From: Rhizoclosmatium globosum | Lineage: Eukaryota; Chytridiomycota; Chytridiomycetes; Chytridiales; Chytriomycetaceae | Assembly (NCBI GenBank): GCA_002104985.1 | Contig: MCGO01000100.1 | Span: 1 to 64,000, forward strand | DNA: 64,000 bases | Reading direction: 5' to 3' | In this document: positions 15,533 to 25,934 of the stretch, piece by piece | Layout: every line of letters starts with the position of its first letter | Numbering within the stretch: position 1 is the stretch's first letter | Notes under the pieces: model-generated | Database searches by the model: none | Seen by the model: only the letters and a program-made list of their open reading frames with translations | What the model was told of the DNA's origin: nothing | Translations under genes and position numbers: made by a program

Positions 15533-16481
15533 TGCTCTGCTGCATGTAATTTGTAAATTATTTTTGGAAACTGTTGATAATAAACCAGTTTTGGTGTCAT
15601 AATGAGTTTGGCGTTCATCACATTTTATTCTTCACTTAAAACGTCATCGCTTTATCCAACCACTTAGCCTGAAGGGAAGGTTGTAGCGAAAAGACGAGCT
15701 TGTTGGCTAAGAATATTCCAATCGCAAGAGCCATAGCCATCGCAATCATGTCCATTCCAAATGTTGTCCCATCTGACGTTTCTTGGAACACTTTTGCTGC
15801 TCCACGGACTCCGACTGCTCCAGGACCGAGATATTGCATTGCAGCCAAAATAAAGGGAACCGCGATTTCATTAGTCCACCGTGCCATCACATTTGCAATG
15901 ACGGCCACACCAAATGATGCAATGCCAGCAGCTTCGGTCTATGTAAATAAAAAATCAATATCGTAGCTTAAGAAATAATTTGGACTTACTGTAGGTAAGT
16001 ATCGTCTTGCGAACGTGAATATCACGAAACTAGCTGTTGTGGCGAGCATCATTTTCGGCATTTGGGAACGATGAGCTTTTAACTGCATAATTCCAGCAAT
16101 ACTAAAAAATATTGAAGCCATAAAACGACCCAATGAGAGGTCCAATACAGAGCTGAAGTCAGTTGGGCAGTTTGCAGGAGTTGCACCCAAGACTCAAAAA
16201 TCAGATTTTTCCAATCCGATGATTGAAAGTACGAACGCTCCAAGTCAAGAACCAATAGACATACCATAACCTAGTTTTAGAGCGCGTATGAAGGCGTAGA
16301 ACATCCTGACGGACCCAGCGACGGGATTATCGTTCAACTCCAGCATCCCAAGCATGATTTGAGGTCCAGGAAATAAGCAAATCAACGCAGCTAATCCAAA
16401 CACCGACTCAGACCCCTTCAAGGTTCGTTCCTGGAAAGATGATTGGATAGTTACCAGGCCAAAGGCGATTTATAACGTGAG
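14901..16481. repeat. Segmental duplication S1, left copy
   Basis: This block matches 41336-42954 almost base for base. It covers the 3' part of the ATPase gene, the short convergent intergenic region and the 3' part of the PRM10 gene. Within it the ATPase part is intact, while the PRM10 part carries a 1-base deletion, substitutions and an internal deletion of about 32 bases relative to the right copy. Confidence 0.93.
15636..16481 (-). pseudogene. PRM10/ThrE-family transporter, 5'-truncated pseudogene
   Basis: This is the 3' portion of a Prm10-like threonine/serine exporter-family gene. The full copy is at 42080-43882. Here the coding sequence stops abruptly at 16481, so the N-terminal cytosolic domain and several helices are missing. 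Compared with the intact copy there is a one-base deletion near 16193, which shifts the frame just before the segment GATPANCPTDF, and about 32 bases are lost near 16409 (the part encoding FDGTPVCQS in the intact gene). The last exon (15636-15945) is still open and nearly identical to the intact one. It converges on the intact ATPase gene, as in the right-hand copy. It is probably not functional. Confidence 0.88.
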
Positions 16482-16504
16482 TGAACGAGTTTTGGTGAGT
16501 TTTT
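16482..16504. repeat. 23-bp sequence shared with 12598-12620
   Basis: This exact 23-base match to the sequence upstream of the DUF4436 gene sits directly at the breakpoint where PRM10 homology ends. It is a probable junction filler or recombination scar. Confidence 0.75.
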
Positions 16505-16515
16505 CCACCTTGTTT

Positions 16516-16761
16516 AGAATACGTCATGACACGCCCAAAGAACCTCAACATTGCTGAACCGTGTCAGCACACCATTCCATGGAGACGGAAAGGATCACGA
16601 CCAGGAAGCAGCGCTTCTGTTGCTCCGATAACACTTGATCCTGACTTGGTTCTTCCAGATGCCAAGACAATTAAAAAAGACTTTAAAGGACTGTTTGAAA
16701 GATTAGATGTTGAAATAAAGTTATAACATTTACGTTTTAATATAGTTTATGAGTTAGAGTA
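16516..16761. repeat. Dispersed repeat S3, first copy (3' end of an unidentified gene)
   Basis: About 245 bases match 22589-22834. The + strand frame 16526-16726 encodes 66 aa ending in KDFKGLFERLDVEIKL, which looks like the C-terminus of an unidentified protein. In the second copy a single-base change ends the frame early, after EKDF. Since both copies lack the rest of the gene, both are probably fragments. Confidence 0.8.
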
Positions 16762-18403
16762 ACTGCATATCTTCTACAATTCCTTTCCGGGCTATCTTTC
16801 TTCTATCTAGTTTTCCAGTCCACTCAGTGTCTCCCAATCCACTTGGTGCCTCCCACTATTTTTACACCAAGTGAAAGTCCATTTAATTGTTTCATTTAAT
16901 CATCCTTAAACCTCTCCCTTTCCCTTGAGTGTATAAGAAGCAAGGGACTCCCCTTTTGATACTGGTATCTACCAGTTTGTCATTTGGGTTCTCGTCGCCT
17001 TGCCGCATCTGTTGCTTACCTTATTGCAACAACACTCAGGGCACAAACCAAAGTACAAGCATTACTATTACAAGCTTCGTCTCCGAGGTTCTCATTTTTG
17101 TACAGCAGAGGAGACTGCCGGTTTCAAGAACTTATTCAACACTGATTGCTCTGGTCTTGCCATTTGTATTTTCCAATTTGTCTCCAAGGCCCGTGGTCTC
17201 CAGGGTGCCGTTGAGTGCATGTGTAACACTGACACCATTGAGGAGCAGAGCAACATTTGAAAGAAGGAAATTCGTCCTCACTTCTTGAGCAAGTGGCTGA
17301 TCATGTTGTTGAACAATGACTTTTTCTTGTGACAAGTTCTTGGAGTTCCACCAGTGCAGATGCAAATGCTTTTGGAAGGTGAGCTTTTGTCCAAATTTTT
17401 TTCATTTTTTTTGCTTTCCTTTGCCCTTCTGTTTGTACCGTCTCTCTTCGTTGGCTAGAACGGGGTGTATCAATGTACCGGTTGAACTTTCCTGATCAGA
17501 CCTGAAGTTCAACCTTCAAATGTCAATTAGGTGTGCCATGTTTTGAAGAGCTCTTACTGGGGCTACAGAATTTTCAAACTTCCTGGTTTCATTCATGACA
17601 GATATTGGTTGCTCTTAGTTTGAGGATGCTATCAAACCTCATATGGGGAACATTGAGTGCAAGGGAATACTGTAGTGGTACTTCTTTTGTGGGAATTCAA
17701 CATCCCACCCTTGCTCTGGTTTGGACCCTGTTTGCTGACCTCAACGTCGCATTCGCCCACTTTCCTCCCCCACCTCTTTTCTCCCAACAATACAGGTTCT
17801 GCATACGACTACGTTGTCAACACCTTGGACCCAATCATTAAGGCTTCTCACCTCCGCGACGACAACTACTTCTACTACGCCTGTCTCATGCTCAAGTACA
17901 CTCCAGCCAACGCCCCAGCTTACCTTACTGAGGAAGGTTTCAACGCCCTCCAGCAGAACCCATCCCGTTTGGATGCTTTCCGTATCCACACCCGCACCAT
18001 TGTTGAAGTCCTCCGATCTGAAGTTGCCGACGGTGAAATTACTCGTGTCATTCTCATGGACCACTTGGACTGGTTCTCCAACGAGGATGCCGATGAGGAG
18101 ATCACTGCCGTGCACAAGAAGTTGGCCAAGGGTGGTCGCGCATACTGGAGATCTGCCGGAAAGTACCCATGGTACAACTCCATGTTTGAGGAGAAGGGCT
18201 TCAAGGTTACTCCTTGCCAGATCTGTGATGAGAAGACTCCATACATTGACCGTGTCAACAGTGAGTTTCCTTTCCTTCGTAGTCTTGTGATGGTCAGATT
18301 TAACTCTTCCTTTTATTGTGTGGATGGGAGAGAAGGTCTAAAAAATTGCACTGTTTGTTATGGTACTAATTCGATGACTGGAGGGTGTTCGTTTTTTTCT
18401 TTA
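16762..18403 (+). pseudogene. BTA1-like betaine lipid synthase fragment (DUF3419/BtaA part), broken
   Basis: The encoded pieces match the BtaA half of fungal Bta1, which transfers the 3-amino-3-carboxypropyl group of S-adenosylmethionine to diacylglycerol to start betaine lipid (DGTS) synthesis. Exon 1 (about 17030-17380) reads LRLRGSHFCTAEETAGFK ... KKEIRPHFLSKWL ... QVLGVPPVQMQMLLEG. After a long intron-like stretch (17381-17792), exon 2 reads YDYVVNTLDPIIK, DDNYFYYACLMLKYTPANAP and ILMDHLDWF up to a splice donor at 18262. Two in-frame TGA codons (near 17259 and 17331) replace conserved tryptophans. The N-terminal methyltransferase half and the last exon are absent. The whole segment lies between two blocks (S3 and S4) that are adjacent at 22834/22842, so it looks inserted. 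Family assignment rests on remembered motifs. Confidence 0.68.
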
Positions 18404-18490
18404 CACATATGAGTTGAGGACCAACAGTGTCCTAGTGTTTATTTGTTCAAATAAGTCAGTAAAAAGACATGTGAAATATTCTGTTGTTTG
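18404..18490. repeat. Dispersed repeat S4, first copy
   Basis: About 87 bases match 22842-22927. In the second location this block directly follows repeat S3; here it follows the BTA1 fragment. Confidence 0.85.
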
Positions 18491-18530
18491 ACACCTCTTC
18501 TCTTTCTCCTTTCTATTTTCCTCTATTGAG

Positions 18531-19855
18531 TGTCCCGGAAATTCCAAACAGGTTCCAAAAATTCCGAACAGCCCTCGCACCTGTTCAAACAACAACTGCA
18601 ACTGCCCCTTGCTCATTTAAGATCTCAATCTTCACTAATACACTACATTTTATTTTATCTAAGATATGACAAAAGGAATAAAACTGATGGTAAAGAGAAG
18701 AGTAGAGATAGGTGGTTCAGTACCCATCAGCTTCACATCCTTGTACATGGCCATCAAACACATCCCCATAGTTCTCCTTGCATTCTGGGCAAATTCAATA
18801 GTTCCAGCATTTCGAGCATTGGAGCCATTGCTTCCCAGATTTGAATGTGGCAGTGCAGCGGGTGTTGTTGGGGGTTGCTCGACACTGCTTCCCATCCTTC
18901 TTCACCTCCAAGGCCCTCTTTGCAGCCTCCCTTGCCTCCACTTTCTGTTCCTTTGCACGCACTTTTGTGACCACAGCCGCTTCTCTCTCTGCCAGCTCCT
19001 GTTGTTGTGCTTTGAAGAGTTGTGTGAGACTGTAGGGCTGATCCAATTTGATGAACTTTTTAGGCTTCACGTCACCCATCCCAACAGGTCCTGAGGTAGT
19101 TGAGGAGCGTAGTAGCTTGACTAGATGGTTGATGGCTGTAGTTTGGGGGTCTGTCTCCTCCAGAGGGGCTGCAAGTTGTCGTTCTGCAATTTGATCCGCA
19201 TCTTGTCCACATTCATGACATTTTGGAACTTATAGCCCTTCTCCTTCATGTAAGCCTCGTATTCTTCCACCCATAGCTTGACAGACTTGTAGGTAACCTC
19301 ACTGATTCAAGCCTTGGAGATTGCTTTCGTGGAACGGAGCCGGATGCGATCTGAGTGGTGGTCCATGAAACCATCATACCACTTCTCAGCTGTCCACTCA
19401 GAAGGGCCATAGAGCTCATGATGGAGCGTGGTGACATACTGGATTAGGGCTGAACGGTTGAAGGGCTGGCAGCACAGCAATCTCGCCTCAATGAGTGCAG
19501 TGATGGCTCATACTCATCTGAGAAGACTGAGTTGCTATGGGTTCTGTCTGGATGTTCGAGCATTCGGTAATATACTCCACGAATCATTTCCTTGCTTGAG
19601 TTGTAGTTGCACTAACTGCTTTGGCTGCAGCGTTGACAGAGAGACCGTTATCTATCAAATTGGTAAGTTCGGCAAATATACGTCTGTTCTTCGTTGGACC
19701 AGGCTGAAGACCACTGGAACTTGGAGCCGGCCGTTTCATATCCTACTAGATGGGGAGAAGCGATTGAAAAATAAAGGAAACAGTTATATTTATTGAGTAA
19801 TGAGTCATTCGCAGTTGTTTGGAATTTTTGGAGCCTGTTCGAAATTTCCGGCTCA
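18531..19855 (-). mobile_element. TIR DNA transposon relic, Tc5/pogo-like transposase with deleted core
   Basis: Imperfect inverted repeats of about 41 bases bound the element: 18531-18571, containing CCGGAAATTCCAAACAGG, and 19811-19855 in reverse. On the - strand, broken frames encode an HTH_Tnp_Tc5-like DNA-binding region (WYDGFMDHHSDRIRLRST, then VKLWVEEYEAYMKEKGYKFQ and NVMNVDK) and, after a deletion of the catalytic DDE core, the transposase C-terminus (GDVKPKKFIKLDQPYSLTQL, a Lys/Glu-rich helix and a CxxC pair QCSKCWNY/ICPECKE). An in-frame TGA interrupts the last motif where Trp is expected. The element sits just upstream of a pseudo-copy of the 50-aa gene. Comparison with 40905-40958 shows roughly what the site looked like without it. 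It is non-autonomous and dead. Confidence 0.72.
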
Positions 19856-20251
19856 TTCATTTTTGTTTTCCTTGAGAAAATAAAGCAGGCAGGCATTGCA
19901 ATCGGACTCTTCACCGTTGTCTTTGGCAGAGTTCACATAGCAAATGCTGTGCAAGTATATCAAAAGGTAATATGCATCACTGCTGTATCGCATTGAGGAC
20001 TTCAGCCCATACTAACAATTTGGTCTTGCAGGAACAACACATCTTATACCTGCTGGACAAACGAGACCACCTGCGAAGTCTATTGAACCAATCCAAATTG
20101 AAATAGTCTCTCTGCTTTTAGCATATACTGTCCTACATCAAATAAACCTCAGCGTCACACATCAGCCACACGTTTTCACTCCTCACTAATAACTATACTT
20201 TGACCGGGACACAACTAACTTTTTCACAAGTTATAATCTTGTTCCAGCTCT
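19856..20251. repeat. Segmental duplication S2, left copy
   Basis: About 395 bases match 40940-41335. The block contains the small membrane protein gene and its 3' flank. Homology ends at 20251 on this side; at 41335 the right copy switches to S1 sequence. Confidence 0.88.
19880..20106 (+). pseudogene. Pseudo-copy of the 50-aa membrane protein gene
   Basis: This duplicate of the two-exon gene at 40959-41176 has the start codon changed from ATG to ATA (19880-19882). A conserved Gly is changed to Arg, and the stop codon is changed so that the frame runs three codons further. The intron (GTAATATGC ... TTGCAG) is kept. A TIR transposon sits directly upstream, so its promoter has probably also been displaced. 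Confidence 0.8.
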
Positions 20252-20730
20252 GTTGCTCAAATTCTTGGCAAAAAAATGACATCTTGTTTGCTGATAGACT
20301 GGATTTCAATTACTGGACTACCTTTCCAAAGGAGTCTGGATTCATTATATCTTGAACTTAAGATCAAGTCCGTGGACTTATCAGAAATACTCAAACGATT
20401 GGAAAATGGATATGGGTAGGCTCACTTTTGAAACCTTGGTGGAAACGGAAGGGTTTATGAAGGTGATAGTTGTTGTAATTGTTGTAGTTGGGGCAATGAG
20501 AATACTGTTGAATATATGTAGAATAGTAAGGAGCAAGTCATCAGCATTCAACTGACCAACACAAATAGACTTTGGCGACTTCAAGTATTCACAAGAAAGA
20601 TGCGTGACCAACACACAAAGTAGATAGCTGGATTTCCTACAACATTGTAACTTTGGTTCTTTGTTTAAAAAGGCACATGCAGAAAGCCATAAGAAGACAC
20701 TGAGAATGACACCACATCTCCTTCTAAATC
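20252..20730. other. No recognisable feature
   Basis: This A/T-rich stretch lies after the S2 block. Short frames are present on both strands without recognisable content. I see no repeat or RNA gene. Confidence 0.4.
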
Positions 20731-20734
20731 AACG

Positions 20735-21078
20735 AACGTAAAGCCGCAGTTTCGAAACGCAGCTGGCTTACTTTCGGTGATGCTCTACATCCTGACGTTG
20801 TCCAAGGAATTGTTGGAGACTTTTTCACGTACAAACACTCAGTCAAGAAACTCCTTGCTGTATGTAAAGAAGCAAAGCCTGTCACTGAATTCCGCAAACA
20901 CTTTCCATACTTGAAAGTGACACATTACCGGTTGGACTGGTTTTCGGGGCAAGTTGTGACACAGCCACCTAAGAAATTAATGGCAAAGTTGTTGGCTTCC
21001 TCGCAGCGGCATTTTGTGCTTTTGAATACTGTGTTTGGTCTATTATGGCATGAGATTGTTGTGTATCTAAAGGATTAG
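20735..21078 (+). pseudogene. 3' fragment of an unidentified protein-coding gene
   Basis: An open frame without a start codon runs for about 114 codons to a TAG at 21078. It has a protein-like composition (DALHPDVVQGIVGDFFTYKH, RKHFPYLKVTHYRLDW). I do not recognise the family. Absence of a start and the surrounding mosaic of fragments suggest a truncated gene. Confidence 0.35.
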
Positions 21079-21152
21079 AGTGTTTGTATGAACTTTGCCA
21101 ACACATTGAGTCAGTTCACAAACAAAAAGCCAGTAATGGTGAATCACTATCT

Positions 21153-21343
21153 CGAATTTTTTTTCCCAAGTCAACCATGCTCTGTTTATTTGCAATGAAA
21201 CTTTCCAGCCCATCAAATAACACTTTCCCGACTCACTGGCTTGAATATGCAACCATTCCTGCCCGTATAACCAGTGCTCTGATAGCATGTACTGTGCTTT
21301 TCAGCATCTATCCTTATGCTTTCCCACCCAATCACTCCATAGA
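21153..21343. repeat. Inverted dispersed repeat S5, first copy
   Basis: About 190 bases match the reverse complement of 34778-34975, with small gaps. It lies inside an apparent open frame, but conservation in the other copy does not look coding. Confidence 0.75.
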
Positions 21344-21344
21344 G

Positions 21345-21780
21345 GAACGACCCACCATCATTTCCTACCCGATCTCACAGTCTCAGTCAATTCCTCAGCG
21401 TTGCGCACAACTTGAAGAAGAATTGTCCCAGGAAGGTCTTGAGCTCCGCAAAGATTCTCAATTCTGCAAAGAATTCATTGAGAAGCCACTGTGCATTGAA
21501 GTTGAAGAAGTTGTTGCAATTATGGAGATAACAAGTGACTTATTTTTGTATGGTCATATTGCATGGTCAAATTTGCATTCTGAGATGGAGGTGCGCGGTT
21601 CTGAAGCAAGTGTTTGAGAATGGAATGGGATGGATGGAAGCTGTTTGTGCTGTTACAACCTTGGCAGATTATTGCCAGAAGGTGCAGAGGGAAAGTGAGA
21701 AAAGGGGTAGGGATGATGATGACAAGGATGACTATTTTGATTGGGAGAGAGGAGGTAGGAGCCGTGGGCGATGGTATTAA
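21345..21780 (+). pseudogene. Fragment of an unidentified acidic/Gln-rich protein
   Basis: Two overlapping frames (to 21617 and from about 21595 to 21780) read as one protein if a single frame change near 21595 is allowed. The content is LEEELSQEGLELRKDSQF, EEVVAIMEITSDLFLYGH, then ENGMGWMEAVCAVTTLADY and a charged tail. No family is recognised. The N-terminus is replaced by repeat S5, so it is probably a remnant. Confidence 0.3.
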
Positions 21781-21984
21781 TAGTTGCTATAGTTGATGGT
21801 CCTTATTATTTGCTGAAAATATTGTGATGTGAAGAGATGTTATGTGCAGAAAACACCTGGAGCAGGACCTCCTGATCTTCACTACATTTTAGAAACATGT
21901 CCAAATCAGCCTTGTTTTCCTCCAATCTTTCCATACAGAGACAGATCAGCAAATGTTTAAAGGGATGCAAAAAGACAATGAATT

Positions 21985-22571
21985 TTAATGAATCTTTGTC
22001 TTCGAAGACATATTTCTCCAAACAAAAATACCTCCAAGTAATGCAGCAGCTGATGTGGCACAAGTAGCTCCAAAGTTGGAGATACCAAATTGTTGCCAAT
22101 ATGCAACTTTTACATCCTCAAAAACCAAAAAGCTGGAGCTACCAGTAGTCGCAACCATTTCCACAATGTTGGCCCCATACAACAGCCTAGCCTCTGAGCT
22201 CAAGCAGGCCGTGACTTTGATGTAATTCACTTCCTTCAGTGAAAATGTTGTAGCTTGTCCGGCAGTTCCATTCCTGGTACGTTTATCGCTCAAAACAGTC
22301 TCAATGGCATGTTCCACATCGCCTCCGGTAAATGCAAGCTTATCTCTGAGATTGATTCCAACTCCACGTTCCTCAATGTGGATCGCATTGATTGGCTGAT
22401 TGGTAAAGAGAGGGACGACAATGATGGGAACCCCTGCATACAAGGACCCATAGAGAGAACTGATTCCACCATGACTCACGAACGCTTTCACAACTCCACT
22501 TTTTAAAACATAGCGTTGTGGGACCCATTTCCGGATATGAACGCAAGCTCTTGCAGCAGAATCGATTTTGA
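21985..22571 (-). pseudogene. UDP-glycosyltransferase (GT1) C-terminal fragment
   Basis: The frame encodes the nucleotide-sugar-binding half of a GT1 UDP-glucosyl/glucuronosyl transferase. It shows KWVPQRYVLKSG and AFVSHGGISSLYGSLYAGVP, followed by VVPLFTNQPINAIHIEERG, which together match the family signature. A C-terminal hydrophobic segment (TCATSAAALLGGIFVWRN) and short basic tail fit an ER-type membrane anchor. The N-terminal acceptor-binding half is missing. Homology stops near 22571, where repeat S3 begins. No start codon belongs to this piece, so it is a truncated pseudogene or a chimeric remnant. Confidence 0.78.
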
Positions 22572-22588
22572 TTCGACAACGCCGTCGC

Positions 22589-22834
22589 AGAATACGTCAC
22601 AACATGCCCAAAGAACCTCAACATTGCTGAGCCATGTCAGCACACCATTCCATGGAGACGGAAAGGATCACGACCAGGAAGCAGCGCTTCTGTTGCTCCA
22701 ATAACACTTGATCCTGACTTGGTTCTTCCAGATGCCAAGACAATAGAAAAAGACTTTTAAGGACTGTTTGAAAGATTAGATGTTGAAATAAGGTTATAAC
22801 ATTTACGTTTTAATATAGTTTATGAGTTAGAGTA
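22589..22834. repeat. Dispersed repeat S3, second copy
   Basis: This copy matches 16516-16761. Its coding frame ends early after a one-base change. It is directly followed by repeat S4 here, which gives the unoccupied arrangement for the BTA1 fragment insertion. Confidence 0.85.
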
Positions 22835-22841
22835 TGTACAC

Positions 22842-22927
22842 TCATATGAGCTGAGGACCAACAGTGTTCTAGTGTTTATTTGATCAAATAAGTCAGTAAA
22901 AAGACGTGTGAAATATTCTGTTGTTTG
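22842..22927. repeat. Dispersed repeat S4, second copy
   Basis: This copy matches 18404-18490. Its adjacency to S3 contrasts with the 1.64-kb separation in the other copy. Confidence 0.85.
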
Positions 22928-23017
22928 CACCTAGGGCACACATATGGTTTGATTTACCAATGGGCCCAATTTTTGTTTTTTGCCATTAAGTGACAGCCAT
23001 CCACCAACCACCCCAAT

Positions 23018-25934
23018 ATGACACCATCCAGACGAATCATTTACGGCAGCAGCAATAAAGCCCATTCAGCTAAGAAATTGTCAATTTGCCGCCAGCAACA
23101 ACCTAAAGGACATCATATACCTCTTCCCAAAATCGAACAAGTTGATTTGTCTGCCATCCTCTCCAGTTTAGAAAGCAAAATTCATGCAAAACAAGCAGCT
23201 GGAGATCTCCTTGACCCTGAGAAGATCCGTCAAAATAAACGGCAGACGTCACATGCGACAGATGCTAGCTTTGTGGATGCCGATGATGTTGAGGATTTTC
23301 AAGGAGACAACTGCAACGATAGCTGCAATAATGAAGATGAGAATGATGAGTGGGTTGATGCAGATGAAGGAGAACATGCTGAGAATGGAATGGGGCACTT
23401 TCCGTATGCACCATCTTCAATACCATTCACTTGGCAAACCCACAGGGAACGCCAGCGTAACCGCTTCTTTGGCTGGAAATTAGGACGCTTTTACCACTTC
23501 AAAGGCTTGCTCAACATTCGTGGCCAAATTTGGAAGGACAGAAATGTTCGTATTTAGGCTGCAGCGAGGAATGCCCTGACTGTTGCTACGCTGCTGTCAT
23601 TGCCGATATAATGGCAATTGTTCTGTCTTCTGTCACATCCATGCGTACAATCATTCATTTGCCCATAAATGATTGACATCAAGGGGAAGTGTATTCTTGC
23701 TCAATCAGCCTCAGAGGCAGGCTTGTTGTGACCTTGGAAATGCCATGGGAAACAAAGTTTCTGTCCCGCTATTGAAGACACATGGCGGCGTTGAATCTGT
23801 AGACTTTCTTGTTTGTGACAACCATTCTTTGATTGGTATGTTGATTGATGTGGGATTCTTTCCTGGATCTCCTGAATCTCCGAGTAAGATAAGCTGAAAA
23901 TGTCTTCTTCAAAGTGATTAACCTGTCTGTAGGAGTACCATTCTCATTGGAGCTTATGGATCTGACGGAATTATTTAATCAAGGTCGTGTTAAGCTTACA
24001 GTTTACGCTGCTGCAATAGCTCTATTTGACAAAATGCCGCAGAGGAATCAGGTGAAAGATACTATCTATAAACCGTTTGGCTCTAGTTTTGGCGAGTATC
24101 AAAAGTGTAAACACCTCCTTAAGAATTTGCGATGGGATGAGATGGGATTGGATAATCATGGGCCTGGTAGAATGCTCTTCCCATGTATGGGCGGCAGAGA
24201 GGAAACTGATCCATTCCATTAGTTCCCACGGATATGAAGCAATGATGCCTGTTTTGCGTTCAAGAAGAAGAGTATGGCTGCTGGTGGAGGAGGGACGTAC
24301 GGTGATCCAAGTGAGTTTCTGTAAATCTGTGGAAATCACTGACGCCTTTCAAGTTCTAGCTTCGAGTTTATTCATTTCTGCAGATTTTTTGTATCTTAAT
24401 CAACATAAGGAGACTAGTGGAAAGTTCAAGAAGGAAACTGCAATTTGTGGGTCTACGTTTCGTGCAGGGAACAGAATCAAACTTGCAACCAGAGATGCGA
24501 CTTGAATGCTGTATTTGGGAGTTACTGTCGTCATCAAGTGATGGAAATCTTGATTGATGTTCCAAATGGAGAGAAGCTTGGCTTTGCAGTCACTGTTCTT
24601 TGTCACCTGATTAAAACATACCCAGGAGCAAAGATCATTTTCTTTTACAATATTGTGTGCAAGCTCTTGTCTCATTTGAATGTAAGATTATATTTGGCTT
24701 ATATAAACTGATATTTTTTTAGGCGCATGGCGTTGAGATCAGGCCATATCTCGCTTTAGTTCCCATACTTCACATTCCTGTTCATGGCAGCTGTTTTCAA
24801 GTTGCGGTTGGGCCTAAATTGTCACTGGGTTCTGGCACAATTGATGGTGAAGTAATCGAGCGGCTTTGGTCTGACCTCGAATACCATGCTGGATACTTGA
24901 AGAGAATGACGTGGGAAAATCAAAGTGACAGATTGTTTCTTGTTGTTGAATACTTTTCTGTGGCAAAGAACAAGACTTTCCTTTGTCCATGGAGAAAGCA
25001 ATCCACATTGTCTTACCTCAAATCGATGGAATTCGGTCAACTTTGCTGTCTATGGAATCAGAGCCTCTCAAGAGTTACGCAGAAACTGTTGCACATAACT
25101 ATCAGGTTAAATACTTTCGCCAAACATAACGAGTCTAACATAATACTGTCACAGATACAGTGGTCTGCATTTTCATCTAATATTGATGATTTCTTTGATA
25201 GCAGTGAACTTAGTGGAATCCAGTTTGTTCTAGCAAAGGCTCCACATGTGCAAAACGAAGTGCTAGAGATGTGGTCGAGAATCAGTACTTTGGCCATGGA
25301 GTTTAATGAGGTGAAGAAGGGGTCAAAGTCTTGAAAAGGTACCAAAGTCACCAGCGTTGCTCAAGAACAGATAAAATCAGTCTTAACAAGGATAAAGGAA
25401 TTCAATTCACTTCCAAACATAATGGACAAGGACAGTAACATCACCACTGACACCAACGTCGAGCAAGAGCCTCAACTTGATGGCGACATTGTGACTGAAT
25501 TCTCAAAACAAGAAGAACTTGTTTTTGCAAAAGTGCAAGCCCAAATGATTGTGGAAACATTGAAGGGTATGTTGGATGTCATGTACGTGCATATTACGTG
25601 ATGTAACTTGGATACAGGCAATGAAAACGTGATTTCTGAGTAATATTGGCAATAAATTGAAGATTTATTCCTTCATTTTATTGATCTGTCTCGTGCAGAT
25701 ATGCATCATCGAAGTGAACAGCAGAAGTTTGTTTGAATTGGTCAAGATTTGGAATCTCGTCTGAGCCATAACCAGCAACTTTCGGGAAGCTCTGACCTCC
25801 TGGCTGCAGTACGATATCATACTATGAAACACGAATTGCACCACAGGAAAGAAGCAGAGGGGTGTCGACGCATAGGTTTGGCGTTAGAGGATATGATCAA
25901 AAAGGCTGGACTTGCAGAACATTTGAGGAGGTGA
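23018..25934 (+). mobile_element. KDZ-superfamily (Kyakuja-Dileera-Zisupton) transposase, probably degenerate
   Basis: The start at 23018 opens a 179-codon exon with an acidic linker. Downstream exons show the KDZ layout: the motif GMLIDVGFFPGSPESP joined by an intron (23883-23934) to VPFSLELMDLTELFNQGR, then YNIVCKLLSHLN and, after another short intron (about 24682-24722), RPYLALVPILHIPVHGSCFQ followed by LGSGTIDGEVIERLWSDLEY. The last motif is the signature Asp-Gly-Glu ... Glu region of KDZ transposases. Frame changes and stops around 23560-23680 and 24165-24480 cannot all be explained by introns, so this copy is likely inactive. A further frame at 25749-25934 may be the C-terminus. Terminal repeats were not found. 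KDZ elements are common in fungi. Confidence 0.7.

Noticed and set aside
17255..17335. Reassignment of TGA to tryptophan
   Set aside because: Many intact genes here use TGG for Trp and TGA as the terminal stop, so the in-frame TGA codons are better read as decay.
17381..17792. Possible extra exon inside the long intron-like part of the BTA1 fragment
   Set aside because: A stretch near 17550-17660 reads protein-like in places but contains stops in every frame over its length and could not be aligned by eye to a known part of the enzyme.
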